Origin: an uncultured Pelagibacteraceae bacterium
Lineage (GTDB): Bacteria > Pseudomonadota > Alphaproteobacteria > Pelagibacterales > Pelagibacteraceae
NCBI GenBank assembly: GCA_902552805.1
Contig: CACDIC010000001.1
Coordinates: forward strand, 85,845 to 149,844
Length of the DNA stretch: 64,000 nt
Direction of reading: 5' to 3'
Shown in pieces: positions 40,364-49,399 of this stretch. The notes under the pieces are model-generated. The model made no database searches, had not been told where the DNA came from, and saw nothing but the letters and a program-made list of their open reading frames with translations. A program made the position numbers and the translations under genes. How positions within the stretch are numbered: position 1 is the stretch's first letter; the number at the start of each line of letters is the position of its first letter.

Positions 40364-40833
40364 TAATAATAAACACCTTTTTTAAAAGACTCTTTTGGAA
40401 CCGATGGTAATTCTTTATTGGTATTTAATCCTTCTGGCTCACTATATAATCTTTGTGAATTAATTTCTCCTTGGTTAGGAGTATCGCCTTCAGCAAGTTT
40501 AGGAATAAATTTTCCCCAAGGTTTTGTTGTGATAGGTGAAACGAAGTTTTTCTCTGTTCCATTTCTAAATTTAATTTTCCAAGAGATAGTTCCTTTTTCT
40601 TCTTCTCTTCTAACTCTAACGCTGTGACCCATCGGAGCAAAATCAGCATACCCTCTTACATCAATTGCATGATTAGGACATGCTTTAACACACGAATAAC
40701 ATTCCCAACAAAAGTTTGGTTCAATATTTTTTGCTCTTCTGATATTTTCATCAATGTGCATGATGTCTGAAGGACATATATCTACGCAATGACCGCAGCC
40801 ATCACATCTTGTCATGTATACAAAAGTTGACAT
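40363..40833 (-). CDS. aprB: Adenylylsulfate reductase subunit beta
   Basis: 156 residues with two [4Fe-4S] motifs: Cys10, 13, 16, 20 and Cys42, 45, 48, 52. The first motif is the compact CxxCxxCxxxCP form. AprB of sulfate reducers, as recalled, has a longer spacing after the second cysteine. The C-terminal tail (residues 100-156) wraps AprA in known structures. It passes electrons between AprA and, presumably, AprM. Confidence 0.94.
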   Translation of the reverse strand: MSTFVYMTRCDGCGHCVDICPSDIMHIDENIRRAKNIEPNFCWECYSCVKACPNHAIDVRGYADFAPMGHSVRVRREEEKGTISWKIKFRNGTEKNFVSPITTKPWGKFIPKLAEGDTPNQGEINSQRLYSEPEGLNTNKELPSVPKESFKKGVYY

Positions 40834-40867
40834 AATTTTTTATTTTTCTCCTTTTTCTATTAACATA

Positions 40868-41662
40868 TTAATAATGTTTTGGCTCTTCTCTTTTTATACC
40901 CAGGCCAAATTGTTCTGGGGCATCAGCTGGTGGAGGTAAATTATCCCTAGATCCATCTGCCTCTGCTAAATTTTTTTGAATAGCTGCTCCAGGTTTATAA
41001 AACATGTGAGCAAATTTCGACCAATAAACACCACCAAATAAAATTAAGTTAGATGCAACAAATAAAATTAAAAATAAATAAGACAAACCTATTTGCCCAT
41101 TAAATTGTGTGAATGACCAAGCTAACCCAAAAGTTGAACACGCAAGTAATGCTAAAACAAATAAATCAGCTTTAATAATTCTATACCAAGGATGAGCTTC
41201 CGCTGAAACATCAACTCTTAAAAAAAACCAAAACCAATATCCACCTAAACATGTTAATATTGCTCCTGCATGCCAAATCATTGACCAAGTTTGAGAATTT
41301 GGTTTATCAGCACCTGTGTAACAAAAGACTAAAATAGCTGAAGACACCCAAAATAAAATTGTACCATACATTCCCAAAACATGGGCAAGTCGTCTTTTTC
41401 CAAAACCTAATTCAGAAGTTGTGCCAATATCAACTACTGTTGTTTTAGCAATGACAGAAACCTTTTCTCCAACACCTAATTTTTTTGTTGCTGAAAGCTT
41501 AGCTTTTTTCGCGTTGTTAAAAAAATAAGTCAAATTTTTGTGATGGATTATTTGAATAATAGTTCCTACTGCAATCAATAAAACCATAGCAATAATGAAA
41601 GATTGCATTACAAAGGGTGAGATGGTTTCTGATAAAATTGAAAATGGATTGCTACTTAACAT
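40868..41662 (-). CDS. aprM: APS reductase membrane anchor AprM
   Basis: 264 residues with about five membrane helices and several conserved-looking histidines, as in MHAGAILTCLGGYWFWFFLR and FGKRRLAHVLGMYG. Its place immediately upstream of aprBA matches the AprM type found with sulfur-oxidiser and SAR11 apr operons. It likely links AprBA to the quinone pool. The C-terminal tail is polar and Pro-rich. Symbol based mainly on context. Confidence 0.85.
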   Translation of the reverse strand: MLSSNPFSILSETISPFVMQSFIIAMVLLIAVGTIIQIIHHKNLTYFFNNAKKAKLSATKKLGVGEKVSVIAKTTVVDIGTTSELGFGKRRLAHVLGMYGTILFWVSSAILVFCYTGADKPNSQTWSMIWHAGAILTCLGGYWFWFFLRVDVSAEAHPWYRIIKADLFVLALLACSTFGLAWSFTQFNGQIGLSYLFLILFVASNLILFGGVYWSKFAHMFYKPGAAIQKNLAEADGSRDNLPPPADAPEQFGLGIKREEPKHY

Positions 41663-41764
41663 TTCCGCCTTTTGTTAAATTTTTGAATTAATTTTAAAGT
41701 TTTTATATCTAGTTGAATTTATAGTTCAACCTCAAACTGGGGTCAATTTGTCTTTTATAACAGG

Positions 41765-42163
41765 CTAATTATTTCTTTTATAATGTTGTTTGCTTGGAAT
41801 GACTGATCGCACTCCACCCTGGGGGTTGTCAACATCTCCTTCTCTTCGGGGAATCAGATGAAAATGACAATGTAAAATAGATTGACCAGATACAATTCCT
41901 ATATTTGTGCCCAGATTAAATCCTTTAACTAACGGATCTTTATAGGTTATTTCTTTTTTAACAATTTTTATAAGATCATTACATGCAACCAATTCATCAT
42001 TAGATAAGTCAAAATAATCTTTTATGTGTCTTTTGGGTATAATCAAACAATGATGTTCTGAAACTGGATAAGAATCATAACTCGCATATGCCAACTCATT
42101 TTCATGAGCACATCCACTTTTTTTAACGTTACAAAATAAACAAGGATTGTTTAGATCTTTCAT
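41765..42163 (-). CDS. HIT-family hydrolase
   Basis: 132 residues. Histidine-triad motif HCHFHLIPR with His98, His100 and His102. N-terminal CLFCNVKKSGCAHEN has cysteines arranged like the zinc site of HIT proteins, and IIPKRHIKDYFDL follows. It is likely a nucleoside-phosphoramidate or dinucleotide hydrolase. It is 3 bases from the PabC-like gene, so probably in one operon with it. Confidence 0.9.
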   Translation of the reverse strand: MKDLNNPCLFCNVKKSGCAHENELAYASYDSYPVSEHHCLIIPKRHIKDYFDLSNDELVACNDLIKIVKKEITYKDPLVKGFNLGTNIGIVSGQSILHCHFHLIPRREGDVDNPQGGVRSVIPSKQHYKRNN

Positions 42164-42166
42164 CTA

Positions 42167-42940
42167 TTAAAATCTATAAGAATTGCATTTGTTTATAACT
42201 GCATCATATTCTTTTGACAGAAACTTGAATTTTTTTAGGTTTTTTCTTTTCCATTTAAGCTCATTTATAGTTCTAACTGAAGCAACTCCTTTCCCAGATC
42301 CTATCAATAATATTTCATCATAATTTTTTATCTCTTTAAGTAAAATATCTTTCTTATAAATCTTTCTAATTTTTGTTTTGAAAAATTTATAAGTATTTCC
42401 CTCATAATAATCCTTTTTAGGAGTAAAAAATTTTTGATCTTTTACAAATAATAAATTTGAAGTTCCAGTCTCTAGTAATTTCTTATTAGATACCAATGCA
42501 ATATCTGATTGGGAGTTATCCATTTTAGATAGATAAGATAAGATCTTTTTATATTTTAGATTTTTAAACTCTGGTTTTTCTCTTTTTAATTTTACTAATC
42601 TCAAATTAAAATTTAATTTCGGTTTAACTCTTTTTCTTAAAGATATTGAAATAACTTTTTTATTTATAGCAATTCTTAATAGGTGATTATATTTCCTCTT
42701 TTTAGATAAATTTTTATCTATTATTTTTAAAATATCTGACCTTAATGATTTCTTTTTAATTTGATATTTTTTTAGTGATAAAATTAAGTTTTTTAAATGA
42801 TTATCAAAAAATAAAATTTTTGCTGGTTTGCCAAAAATCCACATCGTAGTAAAAATTCCATGATCCCCCCAAAGATCTTGGAATTCTATCTGTTTTAAGT
42901 TTTTAAGCCGATAAGATTTTTTTAATAAGTAGGTTACCAT
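42167..42940 (-). CDS. pabC: Aminotransferase class IV (aminodeoxychorismate lyase-like)
   Basis: 257 residues. Fold-type IV PLP enzyme: lysine near residue 130 in KPEFKNLKYKKI, and the PLP-binding segment LLETGTSNLLFVKD near residue 157. Lys-rich and diverged, but placed after pabB and pabA, where PabC would release 4-aminobenzoate for folate. It overlaps pabA by 38 bases, an unusually long overlap. A branched-chain or D-amino-acid transaminase role is the alternative. Confidence 0.75.
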   Translation of the reverse strand: MVTYLLKKSYRLKNLKQIEFQDLWGDHGIFTTMWIFGKPAKILFFDNHLKNLILSLKKYQIKKKSLRSDILKIIDKNLSKKRKYNHLLRIAINKKVISISLRKRVKPKLNFNLRLVKLKREKPEFKNLKYKKILSYLSKMDNSQSDIALVSNKKLLETGTSNLLFVKDQKFFTPKKDYYEGNTYKFFKTKIRKIYKKDILLKEIKNYDEILLIGSGKGVASVRTINELKWKRKNLKKFKFLSKEYDAVINKCNSYRF

Positions 42941-43460
42941 TGATAGTTAAAAAAGATTCTGGATGAAATTGAAATCCATAAATTTTTTCCTTTTGATTTT
43001 CAAATGCCATTGCAACTTTTGAATTTAAACATCTCATAGTTATCTCAAAATTATTAGATTTGAAAGGCTCTTTTAATTTTAAAGAATGATACCTTCCAAC
43101 TTTAAATATTTTTCCTTTTTTGAACAAAGATTTATTAGCGATTACTTTTATATTTGATTGAAATCCATGATAAATTTTTTTTTGTTCAACAATTTTTGCA
43201 CCTTCGCAAAATAAAATATGTTGAAATCCTAAACAAATCCCTATGATTTTCTTTTTACTTTTATATTTTTTATAAATTTTTGAAGTGATTGGATAATTTT
43301 TTGGGTTACCTGGTCCAGGTGAAAAAATTATTGTGGATGCTTGCTTAATTTTATTTTCACTAATTTTATCATAATTATCGCATTCAACTTTATCAAACAA
43401 AGCAAATTGATGAACTACATTATGAGTAAAGGAGTCGTTATGATCAATTACATAAATCAT
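42903..43460 (-). CDS. pabA: Glutamine amidotransferase subunit (PabA/TrpG type)
   Basis: 185 residues, class I amidotransferase. Catalytic Cys76 in GICLGFQH, His166 and Glu168 in FQFHPESF, and the oxyanion motif SPGPGNP (47-53) are present. It supplies ammonia to the chorismate-binding partner encoded 4 bases upstream (overlapping). Context with a PabC-like gene favours 4-aminobenzoate over anthranilate synthesis. Confidence 0.87.
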   Translation of the reverse strand: MIYVIDHNDSFTHNVVHQFALFDKVECDNYDKISENKIKQASTIIFSPGPGNPKNYPITSKIYKKYKSKKKIIGICLGFQHILFCEGAKIVEQKKIYHGFQSNIKVIANKSLFKKGKIFKVGRYHSLKLKEPFKSNNFEITMRCLNSKVAMAFENQKEKIYGFQFHPESFLTINGNLLIKKILSA

Positions 43461-44608
43461 TTAAACAAATCTATTAACGCTTTAGCTTTTAGAAAATTCT
43501 CATTAAATTCATGATTGGCATTACTATCGACGACAACCCCTGAAGCAACTGAAATTTCAGATATATTTTTAAAATTTAGAATTGAACGTATAATTATATT
43601 AAATCTCATATCACCATTGAATTTTATGTAGCCAAAACTCCCTGTATAAATATTCCTATTTTCTTTTTCCTGATTATTTAAAAGATTAAGCGTATTGATC
43701 TTTGGACAACCAATAACTGAACCTCCAGGCATCATTGCTTTAATGATTTCAAAATTATTTATATTATTTTTTAATTTTCCCTTGATTAGGCTAACATAAT
43801 GAAAAAGATCTTTATATTCTTCTACGATTTTTTGTTTAGATAGTTTTACAGTGCCCACTTTGCAAATTCTTGATAAATCATTTCTTTCCATATCAACAAT
43901 CATATTGTGCTCTTTGGTTTCTTTTAAATTTTTTCTAAAATAATTTAATGCTTTTATTTTATTCAAATGCTTGGTTTTTTTTACAGTTCCAGCTATTGGT
44001 TTTGTAGATATATCACTCCCCTTTTTTGTAATTAAAGTTTCTGGGGAACAACTAATTATTGAATAATTATGATCTTTAATCATAAAAGCCTCGGGAGCTA
44101 GGTTAGTATTAGATAATCTCGAAAAAAAATCTAACGGATTAATTTTCGACTTTGTTTTATATTTGGTGCAAATTTTAATCTGATATGTTTCACCGCTTTT
44201 TATTTTTTTCTTAAATTTATTAAATATTTTTGTATAATTTTTTCTATTAATATTTATTTCAAAATTACCTGATTTAAAATTTTCAAAATCATAATTTAAC
44301 TTGTTACTTAGTTTGATCTTTTTTTCTGGTTTATAGAAAATACCTTTGGGAAAATTTAAATTCTTTTGTTTTGGGATTTTAACATCAATCAAATTATTCA
44401 ATAACTCATATCCAAAGAAACCAATAAAAAGGTCAGTATCTTTTGATTTCTTTTTATTTTTTTTGGTTAAAAAACTTTTAATATTTTTATTATTTAAAAT
44501 AATTTTTTTTGAAAAATTAGTATAAAGATTAAATCCTTTTTTAGATTTATAAATAATGTAGGGTTTTCCTGACTGATGTATCTCTGTTAATTGATTTAAT
44601 CTGTTCAA
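43457..44608 (-). CDS. pabB: Chorismate-binding enzyme, aminodeoxychorismate synthase component I-like
   Basis: 383 residues from TTG at 44608; no ATG is available in the N-terminal half. Chorismate-binding signatures: GETYQIKICTKY (139-150), SCSPETLI (187-194), PIAGT (204-208), NDLSRICKVGTVK and GGSVIGCPK. The PIAGT motif has Ala where E. coli PabB has Lys, so TrpE cannot be excluded by motif alone. The N-terminal domain is short, as in stand-alone PabB. Confidence 0.82.
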   Translation of the reverse strand: MNRLNQLTEIHQSGKPYIIYKSKKGFNLYTNFSKKIILNNKNIKSFLTKKNKKKSKDTDLFIGFFGYELLNNLIDVKIPKQKNLNFPKGIFYKPEKKIKLSNKLNYDFENFKSGNFEININRKNYTKIFNKFKKKIKSGETYQIKICTKYKTKSKINPLDFFSRLSNTNLAPEAFMIKDHNYSIISCSPETLITKKGSDISTKPIAGTVKKTKHLNKIKALNYFRKNLKETKEHNMIVDMERNDLSRICKVGTVKLSKQKIVEEYKDLFHYVSLIKGKLKNNINNFEIIKAMMPGGSVIGCPKINTLNLLNNQEKENRNIYTGSFGYIKFNGDMRFNIIIRSILNFKNISEISVASGVVVDSNANHEFNENFLKAKALIDLFK

Positions 44609-44609
44609 A

Positions 44610-45830
44610 TTATTCTGTTTTTAGTCTTAAAACTGGTTCTTCTCTAATTGGTAGATGAATTATTGCTGCAAAAACTGATAATGCAATTGCTAAATACCAC
44701 GCATAATCATATGACCCATATAGATCATAAAATAAACCCCCTAGATAAGCGCCAAAGAAAGATCCTACTTGGTGACTTAAAAAAACAATTCCATACAAAA
44801 GGCCTAAATATTTTGTCCCAAACAAGTGAGCTACAATTCCACTTGTTGCAGGCACTGTTGATAGCCATAAAAAACCAAAACTTGCACCAAATAAAAATGC
44901 ATTAATATTACTTGCGGGCATAAATATAAAAAAAATTATAGAAACACCTCTTAAAAAGTAAATTGCACTAAGGATAATTTTCTTACTCATTTTTGCAGAG
45001 AGGTAGCCACTTAATAGTGAACCAAAAATATTAAATAAACCGATCAAAGATAAAATTGCTGCTGCAGTCCAATCCTCAAGTCCTCTATCTATGACATATT
45101 TAGGTACATGCGTTCCAACCAAAGTTATATGAAAACCACATACAAAAAACCCTGATACAAGTAAAATATAACTTTTAGTTTTAAAAGCTTCTGAGAGAGC
45201 TTCCTTGAAAGATTGATCTGAAGTTTTTTCGCCACTTTCCGTTTTAGATGGAGATCTCACAAAATATGCTGCAACTAAACCAGATAACAAAAATAAGCAA
45301 AAAACAAATAATGTGTAGTTCCAACCAAACTCTGTGAGAGAAAAATTAGTAAAAATTGGTGAAAGAAAGTAACCAAATGATCCAACAGCAGTAACAAAAC
45401 TCATTGCAATCGTTCTTGTAGATAATGGAAAATGTTTCCCCACAACTGACATAGGAATACTTATTGCCGTTCCACCAAGACCTATTCCGATTAATAAACC
45501 CATATGGATTTGAAAAAATATTCCAGTGTTTGGACCCGTGTATAAAAAGTAAACGCCTAAAGTATAAAAAATAAATGCTCCGATTATAGCTATATGTCCT
45601 CCGTATTTATCTGCTATAGCTCCGAAGATAGGACCTGTTATACCCCACATCAACATCTGCATCCCGATTGCAAAACCAAATGCGGTGTTGCTTATCTTTA
45701 AACTCTCGTTGAAGTCCATAAAGAACAAACCAAATGTTTGTCTGACACCCAAAGAAATCAAAACAACAAAGCATGCAGCAAATAAAGTTACTACCGCTGT
45801 TTTTGAACGAAAAAATTTTTCAGAACTCAT
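44610..45830 (-). CDS. MFS transporter
   Basis: 406 residues with 12 predicted helices. The family loop motif appears as GAIADKYGGHIAIIGAFIFY near residue 65. The pattern resembles oxalate/formate-antiporter-like or monocarboxylate MFS carriers (RQTFGLFFMDFNESL, LFGTKYLGLLYGIVFLSHQV). The substrate is unknown. It overlaps the PLP-enzyme gene by 4 bases, suggesting linked roles. Confidence 0.88.
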   Translation of the reverse strand: MSSEKFFRSKTAVVTLFAACFVVLISLGVRQTFGLFFMDFNESLKISNTAFGFAIGMQMLMWGITGPIFGAIADKYGGHIAIIGAFIFYTLGVYFLYTGPNTGIFFQIHMGLLIGIGLGGTAISIPMSVVGKHFPLSTRTIAMSFVTAVGSFGYFLSPIFTNFSLTEFGWNYTLFVFCLFLLSGLVAAYFVRSPSKTESGEKTSDQSFKEALSEAFKTKSYILLVSGFFVCGFHITLVGTHVPKYVIDRGLEDWTAAAILSLIGLFNIFGSLLSGYLSAKMSKKIILSAIYFLRGVSIIFFIFMPASNINAFLFGASFGFLWLSTVPATSGIVAHLFGTKYLGLLYGIVFLSHQVGSFFGAYLGGLFYDLYGSYDYAWYLAIALSVFAAIIHLPIREEPVLRLKTE

Positions 45831-47002
45831 CTTAAATGTCTTAAAGCTTGTTTGATATCAGCAATCAAATCATTAGGATCTTCAAGACCTATATGTAATC
45901 TTACTAAATGTTCATCTTTTGGTAAGTTCATATATTTTCTTTTACCAGTTTCTCTAAATTCTTGATGAAGCGCTAAACTCTCAAATCCACCCCAACTATA
46001 GCCATAGCCAAACAATTTCAGTGAATTAACAAACTTTCGAACAGAATTAATATTCTTAGCTTTTATCTTTAATCCCATTAAACCTGACGCTCCAGAATAA
46101 TATTTTTTCCACATTCTAAAATTTTGTGAATTTTTTTTGAAAGGATATAACAATTTAATTCTTTTATTTTTTGATAAAAATGCCGCAACTTTTTTAGCAT
46201 TTTCTCTATGTCTGTCTAATCTCACATCTAACGTTCTTAATCCCCTAGTTATTAAATAAGCATCATCAGGTCCTAATCTAAGACCTGTAATTTTTTCTGC
46301 TGCTTTAACTCTAGAAAATACTCTTTTATTTACTGCCAAACTTCCACCCATAACATCTGAATGTCCAGAATAATATTTAGTTGCAGAGACAATTGACATA
46401 TCAAAACCAAGTTTAATTGGTTTTAAGTAATAAGGGGTACCCCAAGTATTATCAATTGCAGTGTATAGCTTATGTTTTCTTGCAATCGAAATAATTTTAC
46501 CCAAGTCTTGAAAATCAAAAGTATTACTTCCAGGATTTTCAACAAAAATCAATTTTGTTTTCTTTGTAATATTGTTTTTTAATGTATTGAGGTCATGCGG
46601 ATTATAAAAAACTGTCTTTATATTAAAATCTTTTAGATAATCTTCAGTTAAAATTCGTGTAGGGCTGTAAACTGGATCTGCAACTAACATTTCATCTCCA
46701 GGTCTAACAACGCTGAATATTGCTAAAAAAACGGAGCCAAAACCTGTTGGTGTCGTAAAAACATGATAACTTTCTTCAAGTTTTGTTAAAATTTTTTGTA
46801 ATATATAAGTAGTAGAAGTCCCTTGTCTGCCGTAATCAAAATGACCACCTGTTGGATTTCGTAGAGCTTTTTTTTGAGTTTTTCTTATATGTTGCATAGA
46901 CTTAAAAATAATTGTCGATGCTCTAACCACTGGTGGATTTACTGATTGATTATGAAAATCTTTTGCAGTGTGTTTTAAAAATGTCTTAAAAGATTTACCC
47001 AT
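45827..47002 (-). CDS. metC: Cys/Met-metabolism PLP-dependent enzyme (cystathionine beta-lyase-like)
   Basis: 391 residues from the ATG at 47002; an upstream ATG at 47041 adds 13 residues and remains possible. Fold-type I PLP enzyme with YGRQGTSTTYILQK near the N-terminus, AIDNTWGTPY and PLP-lysine motif SATKYYSGHSDVMGG. The C-terminal SWGGFESL and RLHIGLEDPNDL are typical of MetC-type lyases. It likely cleaves cystathionine or cysteine; exact specificity is inferred. Confidence 0.85.
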   Translation of the reverse strand: MGKSFKTFLKHTAKDFHNQSVNPPVVRASTIIFKSMQHIRKTQKKALRNPTGGHFDYGRQGTSTTYILQKILTKLEESYHVFTTPTGFGSVFLAIFSVVRPGDEMLVADPVYSPTRILTEDYLKDFNIKTVFYNPHDLNTLKNNITKKTKLIFVENPGSNTFDFQDLGKIISIARKHKLYTAIDNTWGTPYYLKPIKLGFDMSIVSATKYYSGHSDVMGGSLAVNKRVFSRVKAAEKITGLRLGPDDAYLITRGLRTLDVRLDRHRENAKKVAAFLSKNKRIKLLYPFKKNSQNFRMWKKYYSGASGLMGLKIKAKNINSVRKFVNSLKLFGYGYSWGGFESLALHQEFRETGKRKYMNLPKDEHLVRLHIGLEDPNDLIADIKQALRHLR

Positions 47003-47075
47003 AAAAAAATTGATATGATTAAAGGACAATGCTATATCCATATCAAAAATTCAATAAATTAATGAAAAGGATTTA

Positions 47076-47159
47076 ATGAGTTACCCAAAGAAACATAGAG
47101 GCCGAAGAAAAATGGGGTCGAAAAAAAGAAGAGCTAGAAAAAAAAATAAAAAAAAATAG
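47076..47159 (+). CDS. 27-residue extremely basic protein
   Basis: ATG at 47076 to TAG at 47157-47159, preceded by a good Shine-Dalgarno (AAAGGA, about 6 bases upstream of the ATG). Eighteen of 27 residues are Lys or Arg plus one His, with no acidic residue (starts MSYPKKHRGRRKMG). The size and composition recall ribosome-associated mini-proteins such as bTHX or bS22-type, but no homology is claimed. It lies between divergent metC and convergent mnmA. Confidence 0.6.
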   Translation: MSYPKKHRGRRKMGSKKRRARKKNKKK

Positions 47160-47160
47160 C

Positions 47161-48279
47161 TTATTCTTTTATCCAGCCGCCTCCTAATACTTTATAACCC
47201 AAAGCATCTTTATTATAGAAAACACATGCCTGGCCTGGTGATATTCCATCTTCAGGACTTTCAAGGTTTACATTCGCACCATTTTGATCACTTAGGTTAA
47301 CGTTTGCTTTAAGCAATTTACCAGTAGATCTAACTTTTACAAAAATGCTGGATTTAAATTCTTGTTCATTTGCGAGTAAATTAACATCTTTTAATAAAAT
47401 ATCTTTCTTTCCTAAATATTCTTTTGGTCCAACAATTATTTCATTTTTCTCAGAATTTATTTTAATAACGTATAAAGCTTCTTTATCAGAAACTTTTATT
47501 CCTTTTCTTTGGCCAATAGTAAAATTTATAATTCCATCATGAACACCAATAACATTACCTTCAAGATCTTTAATATTTCCTTTTTTAAATGAGTCTGGTC
47601 TAAATTTTTGAATTACTGATGCATAATCTCCACCAGGAACAAAACATATATCCTGGCTGTCTGGTTTATCAGCAACATTAAGGTCTAGTTTTTTGGCAAT
47701 TTCACGTGTTTCATTTTTATGAAGACCACCTAATGGAAACCTTAAATAATCAAGTTGTTCTCTAGTAGTATTGAAAAGAAAATAACTTTGATCTCTATTT
47801 TCGTCGATAGCTCTGTACATATTTGTATTATTATTTGAAGTAACACTTTTCACATAATGCCCAGTGATTAAAGCATCAGCGTTTAAATCTTTTGAAACTT
47901 CAAATAAATCCTTAAATTTAACTGTTTGATTACATTGAACACAAGGTATTGGAGTTTCACCTTTTAAGTAACTATCAACAAAATTATCTATAACTCCTTG
48001 CTTGAACTTATTTTGATAATATAAAATTTTATGTTCTATATCTAATTTTTGAGCAACTCTTTTTGCATCCATGATATCTTGACCAGAACAACATTGCTTT
48101 GACTCTGCAACCTGCTTTGCATCATCATAAAGTTTTAAAGTAATACCAATTACCTCATATCCTTCTTTTTTCATCATGCCTGCGACAGTAGATGAATCTA
48201 CACCTCCAGACATTGCTACAACTACTTTTGTGTCTGATGGTTTTTTGTTTAATCCTATTGAATTTAATTCTTTATTCAT
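47161..48279 (-). CDS. mnmA: tRNA-specific 2-thiouridylase
   Basis: 372 residues. PP-loop [17 protein letters not shown] near residue 20. The first catalytic cysteine lies in [11 protein letters not shown] near residue 112, the second in [13 protein letters not shown] near residue 207. It performs s2U34 formation in Lys, Glu and Gln tRNAs. The C-terminal RNA-binding beta-domain ends [20 protein letters not shown]. One base separates it from the basic mini-gene stop. Confidence 0.96.
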   Translation of the reverse strand: MNKELNSIGLNKKPSDTKVVVAMSGGVDSSTVAGMMKKEGYEVIGITLKLYDDAKQVAESKQCCSGQDIMDAKRVAQKLDIEHKILYYQNKFKQGVIDNFVDSYLKGETPIPCVQCNQTVKFKDLFEVSKDLNADALITGHYVKSVTSNNNTNMYRAIDENRDQSYFLFNTTREQLDYLRFPLGGLHKNETREIAKKLDLNVADKPDSQDICFVPGGDYASVIQKFRPDSFKKGNIKDLEGNVIGVHDGIINFTIGQRKGIKVSDKEALYVIKINSEKNEIIVGPKEYLGKKDILLKDVNLLANEQEFKSSIFVKVRSTGKLLKANVNLSDQNGANVNLESPEDGISPGQACVFYNKDALGYKVLGGGWIKE

Positions 48280-48320
48280 TTGATGGTATTTATACTTATT
48301 TCTAATATAAGTTAAATTAA

Positions 48321-48491
48321 ATGATATTAGATTTTGAACCAGGAGACAAAGTTATCAATCCCTCTAATAAAAACTGGGGTATAGGTCAAGTTCAATCAAT
48401 TATAAAAGAAAAAGTGACAGTTAATTTTGAAAATGTTGGAAAAAAAGTAATAAATACTAAAAATATAGAATTAATAAAGATCAATGAATAA
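48321..48491 (+). CDS. DUF3553-family small protein
   Basis: 56 residues. [20 protein letters not shown] (5-24) and [13 protein letters not shown] (32-44) match the short beta-rich DUF3553 domain, similar to the RNA-polymerase-binding or Tudor-like domains found at the ends of some helicases. It overlaps the next gene by 8 bases. Divergent from mnmA across 41 bases. Confidence 0.8.
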   Translation: MILDFEPGDKVINPSNKNWGIGQVQSIIKEKVTVNFENVGKKVINTKNIELIKINE

Positions 48492-49254
48492 TTTGAATTT
48501 AAAAGAGATTGTCGAAAATCTAATTGATACATTTGTTCATGCAGGAAAAATTTCTTTAGATTTAAGAAAACAAGGACTTATAAAAAAAATTAAAACCGAT
48601 AATACCCCTGTTAGTAATGGAGATTTAGAAGTTAATAAAATTGTTACTCAAAAAATTAAAGAATTAACACCTGAACTTCCCATCATTTCAGAAGAGACCT
48701 CTGATAATAAATCAATAAACAATCTTGAAAACTTTTGGCTAATTGACCCTATAGATGGCACCTACGACTACATAAATAATCTAGAGGAATTTACAATTAA
48801 TGCTGGATTAATAATTAACAAAAATCCAGTAGCTGGATTGATTTATGCCCCTTCAAAAAAAAGAATGTTTTACTCCTATGGTCCAAATAATGCCTATGAG
48901 TTAACAAATGGTGAAACCAAGAATTTAAATTGTTCTGAAAATTTTGATAAAAATGATGTGAAATTTGTATCCTATTCAAACAATATTAAACCTGAAATAG
49001 AAAAATTACATAAAAAATTTAATGTAAAGAAATATGTAAGAATGAAAAGTTCTCTTAAATTTTGTGTAATCGCTGCTGGCGAATATGATGGATATGTGGC
49101 TGAGCCTAGAGCTTGTGAATGGGATATAGCGGCTGGTCATGCAATTTTACAACATGCTGGAGGAATAATTACAGATTTTGAAGGCAAAGAAATTAAATAT
49201 GGAAAGAAAAATTTTAAGAATCCAAGTTTAATCTTAAAAAATAAAAATATCTAA
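48484..49254 (+). CDS. cysQ: Inositol-monophosphatase-family phosphatase (CysQ-like)
   Basis: 256 residues. Metal-binding glutamate in IISEETSD near residue 65, LIDPIDGTYDYINNLEEFTI near residue 83, and the second motif CEWDIAAGHAIL near residue 212. The length and the first motif fit 3'(2'),5'-bisphosphate nucleotidases (CysQ), which remove PAP made in sulfate assimilation. Another member of the superfamily is possible. Confidence 0.82.
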   Translation: MNNLNLKEIVENLIDTFVHAGKISLDLRKQGLIKKIKTDNTPVSNGDLEVNKIVTQKIKELTPELPIISEETSDNKSINNLENFWLIDPIDGTYDYINNLEEFTINAGLIINKNPVAGLIYAPSKKRMFYSYGPNNAYELTNGETKNLNCSENFDKNDVKFVSYSNNIKPEIEKLHKKFNVKKYVRMKSSLKFCVIAAGEYDGYVAEPRACEWDIAAGHAILQHAGGIITDFEGKEIKYGKKNFKNPSLILKNKNI

Positions 49255-49255
49255 T

Positions 49256-49399
49256 ATGGATGAGCAATTAAGAATAATACTAATAATTATTGTATCGGTA
49301 TCTATTTTTGGCTTATTAGTATTTGTATATGTCAAAAATTATATCAGAAATAAAATCAATCAATTAGTTGAAGATGAAAAGAAAAAAAAATCAAAGTAG
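49256..49399 (+). CDS. 47-residue single-span membrane microprotein
   Basis: ATG at 49256, two bases after the preceding stop, to TAG at 49397. One long hydrophobic span (LRIILIIIVSVSIFGLLVFV, residues 5-24) is followed by a highly charged tail (KNYIRNKINQ, EDEKKKKSK). Tight spacing favours a real gene. It converges with recX, overlapping by 9 bases. No family is recognised. Confidence 0.55.
   Translation: MDEQLRIILIIIVSVSIFGLLVFVYVKNYIRNKINQLVEDEKKKKSK

Noticed and set aside
40425..40649. 74-codon frame within aprB in another frame
   Set aside because: The AprB frame has intact cluster motifs; the alternative is low complexity.
41714..41732. Hairpin GTTGAA/TTCAAC upstream of aprM
   Set aside because: Only 6 bp and AT-rich, with no T-run; too weak to call a terminator or riboswitch.
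46980..47041. SAM-type riboswitch before the metC-like gene
   Set aside because: The short leader is AT-rich with no GC stems, so no aptamer-like structure can be supported.
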